Positions 62,868 through 64,000 of a stretch of DNA of 64,000 nucleotides are shown one piece after another. The DNA is from Eublepharis macularius. Its lineage: Eukaryota > Chordata > Lepidosauria > Squamata > Eublepharidae. Within the stretch, counting starts at the first letter, position 1; the number at the start of each line of letters is the position of its first letter. The stretch is taken from positions 93,279,001 to 93,343,000 of the forward strand of contig NC_072800.1 in NCBI RefSeq assembly GCF_028583425.1, in the 5' to 3' direction. Made by a program: the position numbers and the translations under genes. The notes below the pieces were generated by a model that saw only the letters and a list, made by a program, of their open reading frames with translations, did not search any database and was not told the origin of the DNA.

Positions 62868-63777
62868 CAGAGCATTTTTTTCTGGGAAAAGAGGTGGTGG
62901 AACTCAGTGGGTTGCCCTCGGAGAAAATGGTCACATGGCTGGTGGCCCCGCCCCCTGATCTCCAGACAGAGGGGAGTGTACACTCAGCGGCAGGGAGGGC
63001 AATCTAAACTCCCCTCTGCCTGGAGATCGGGGGGCGGGGTCACACCAGCCATGTGACCATTTTCAAGAGGTTCCAGAACTCTGGCCGTCGTCACACGGGC
63101 TTTTATTTAGCGCTAAAATGGCGCTATTTCCCAGCAAACACCCACCTTATTCCAACACTGTAGCGATTTTCTCTCTTCTGCTTTGTGCTTGATAGTCGCG
63201 CTATTTTGTGCCTCAGTGTGAATGCCTCACATCGATGTATTTCACCTCGCAACGTCCTATGCCCTCCCTTCAATCCCAGAATCCATTTCTTCCTGCGACT
63301 CCCCTTTTTTTAATTTTATTATGTCTTTATAACGCCATAACGACATAACACAATGCAAACTTTCTGCTGAAGTAAAAATGACTCAGTCGCCATGGCAGAG
63401 TCTTCAGCGATGGGGATCACGTCAGACAGGAAGTTTTCTGCGGGCAAAGGGCTATTTATATAATTTCGAAGTTGGAAAAACAAAAGGGTCGTAATGTTTT
63501 GCTCTAACGGAATGTTTATATGCTGTTATTCCGTTATAGCGGAATTAAATGCCAGAATAATAAAAAAAGGGGGAGGAGCTGCTTCTGCGTGGTTAGAGAG
63601 AACAGAACAGAGTGCTTCGGTGTGGACAGCTGGTGCCGTGAAGAGCCCTTAGGTGGCCCAAAGAAACGTTACTGTGCCGATAACAGGTAGGACGCTATAT
63701 GCTGTAAATTTAACGGAAGAGATGCCCGTGTGACGACGGCCTCTGTTCCACCGCGTTCCTACTGAATAAAAGCCCTG
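62868..63777 (+). mobile_element. hAT-type MITE copy 4 (family H), carrying a nested transposon
   Basis: Ends CAGAGCATTTTTTTCTGG and ATAAAAGCCCTG. Perfect TSD AGTAGCAC at 62860-62867 and 63778-63785. The interior is interrupted at 63083-63741. Confidence 0.88.
63083..63741. mobile_element. Nested DNA transposon, 659 bp, 18-bp TIR
   Basis: Perfect TIR GGCCGTCGTCACACGGGC and its complement at 63724-63741. TCT duplicated on both sides (63080-63082, 63742-63744). No transposase ORF. A 3-bp TSD suggests PIF/Harbinger or CACTA type; the family is not identified. Confidence 0.8.
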
Positions 63778-64000
63778 AGTAGCACAGTAGAGAGGCTGTG
63801 CTTCCCCCACCCTTTGCTTGCAGTGCTGGTTTTCTGATTATAGGGAGTTTTGAATGCAGCAGAGCACTCTAAAATGCCGTCCACCACTGGCTGTTCAGTG
63901 CAGCCAGTTCTGCCATCTCAATTCTCTGCCATCTCCTCCTTCCCTGTGCGCCTCCACGGCAGCTTCGCTCTTCTGAACAGGGTCTCCTGCAGGTGCCACC

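Overview
This is a vertebrate nuclear genomic window, most likely from a squamate reptile (a lizard). The evidence is split genes with long introns, CR1 and L2-type LINE fragments, several tRNA-derived SINE families with ATT-rich tails, numerous hAT-like MITEs, and the gene order kinesin-9 / KLHL18 / cathelicidin-like gene. The species cannot be named from the sequence alone.

Layout. Positions 1-7450 (minus strand) hold the 5' part of KIF9: seven coding exons covering the first ~294 residues of the kinesin motor domain, with P-loop, switch I and switch II intact; the gene runs off the left edge. Positions ~8390-9110 are a GC-rich, CpG-dense bidirectional promoter between KIF9 and KLHL18. It carries two tandem RFX X-box-like sites, ETS sites and a TCTCGCGCGAGA palindrome. 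Positions 8776-47604 (plus strand) hold a complete KLHL18: ten coding exons, 578 residues, BTB-BACK-six Kelch, with every splice junction in phase. A 3'UTR probably extends to an AATAAA at 51587. Positions 54586-62217 (plus strand) hold exons of a cathelin-domain protein (cathelicidin-like). They encode a signal peptide, a cystatin-like prodomain with four spaced cysteines, and a tentative lysine-rich exon; the 3' end of that gene is unresolved.

The intervening DNA is dominated by transposable elements, many still showing target-site duplications (TSDs). Two separate nests have at least three layers each. In one, an L2 LINE (45.2-47.0 kb) is interrupted by an unclassified repeat, which is interrupted by a Helitron-like element. 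In the other, a hAT MITE (62.87-63.78 kb) is interrupted by a second DNA transposon. A 218-bp MITE family with termini TAGGGTTGCC is packed into the cathelicidin-like locus (six copies in 7.2 kb) and was not seen elsewhere in the window. KLHL18 intron 4 is largely a multi-unit hairpin repeat. Intron 6 contains a decayed LTR-retrotransposon gag with a SCAN-like segment.

Functionally, KIF9 (ciliary/flagellar kinesin) and KLHL18 (CUL3 substrate adaptor) share a divergent promoter. The cathelicidin-like gene is an innate-immunity neighbour consistent with the known sauropsid location of cathelicidins next to KLHL18. I found no prokaryote-type system, CRISPR array or functional RNA gene.
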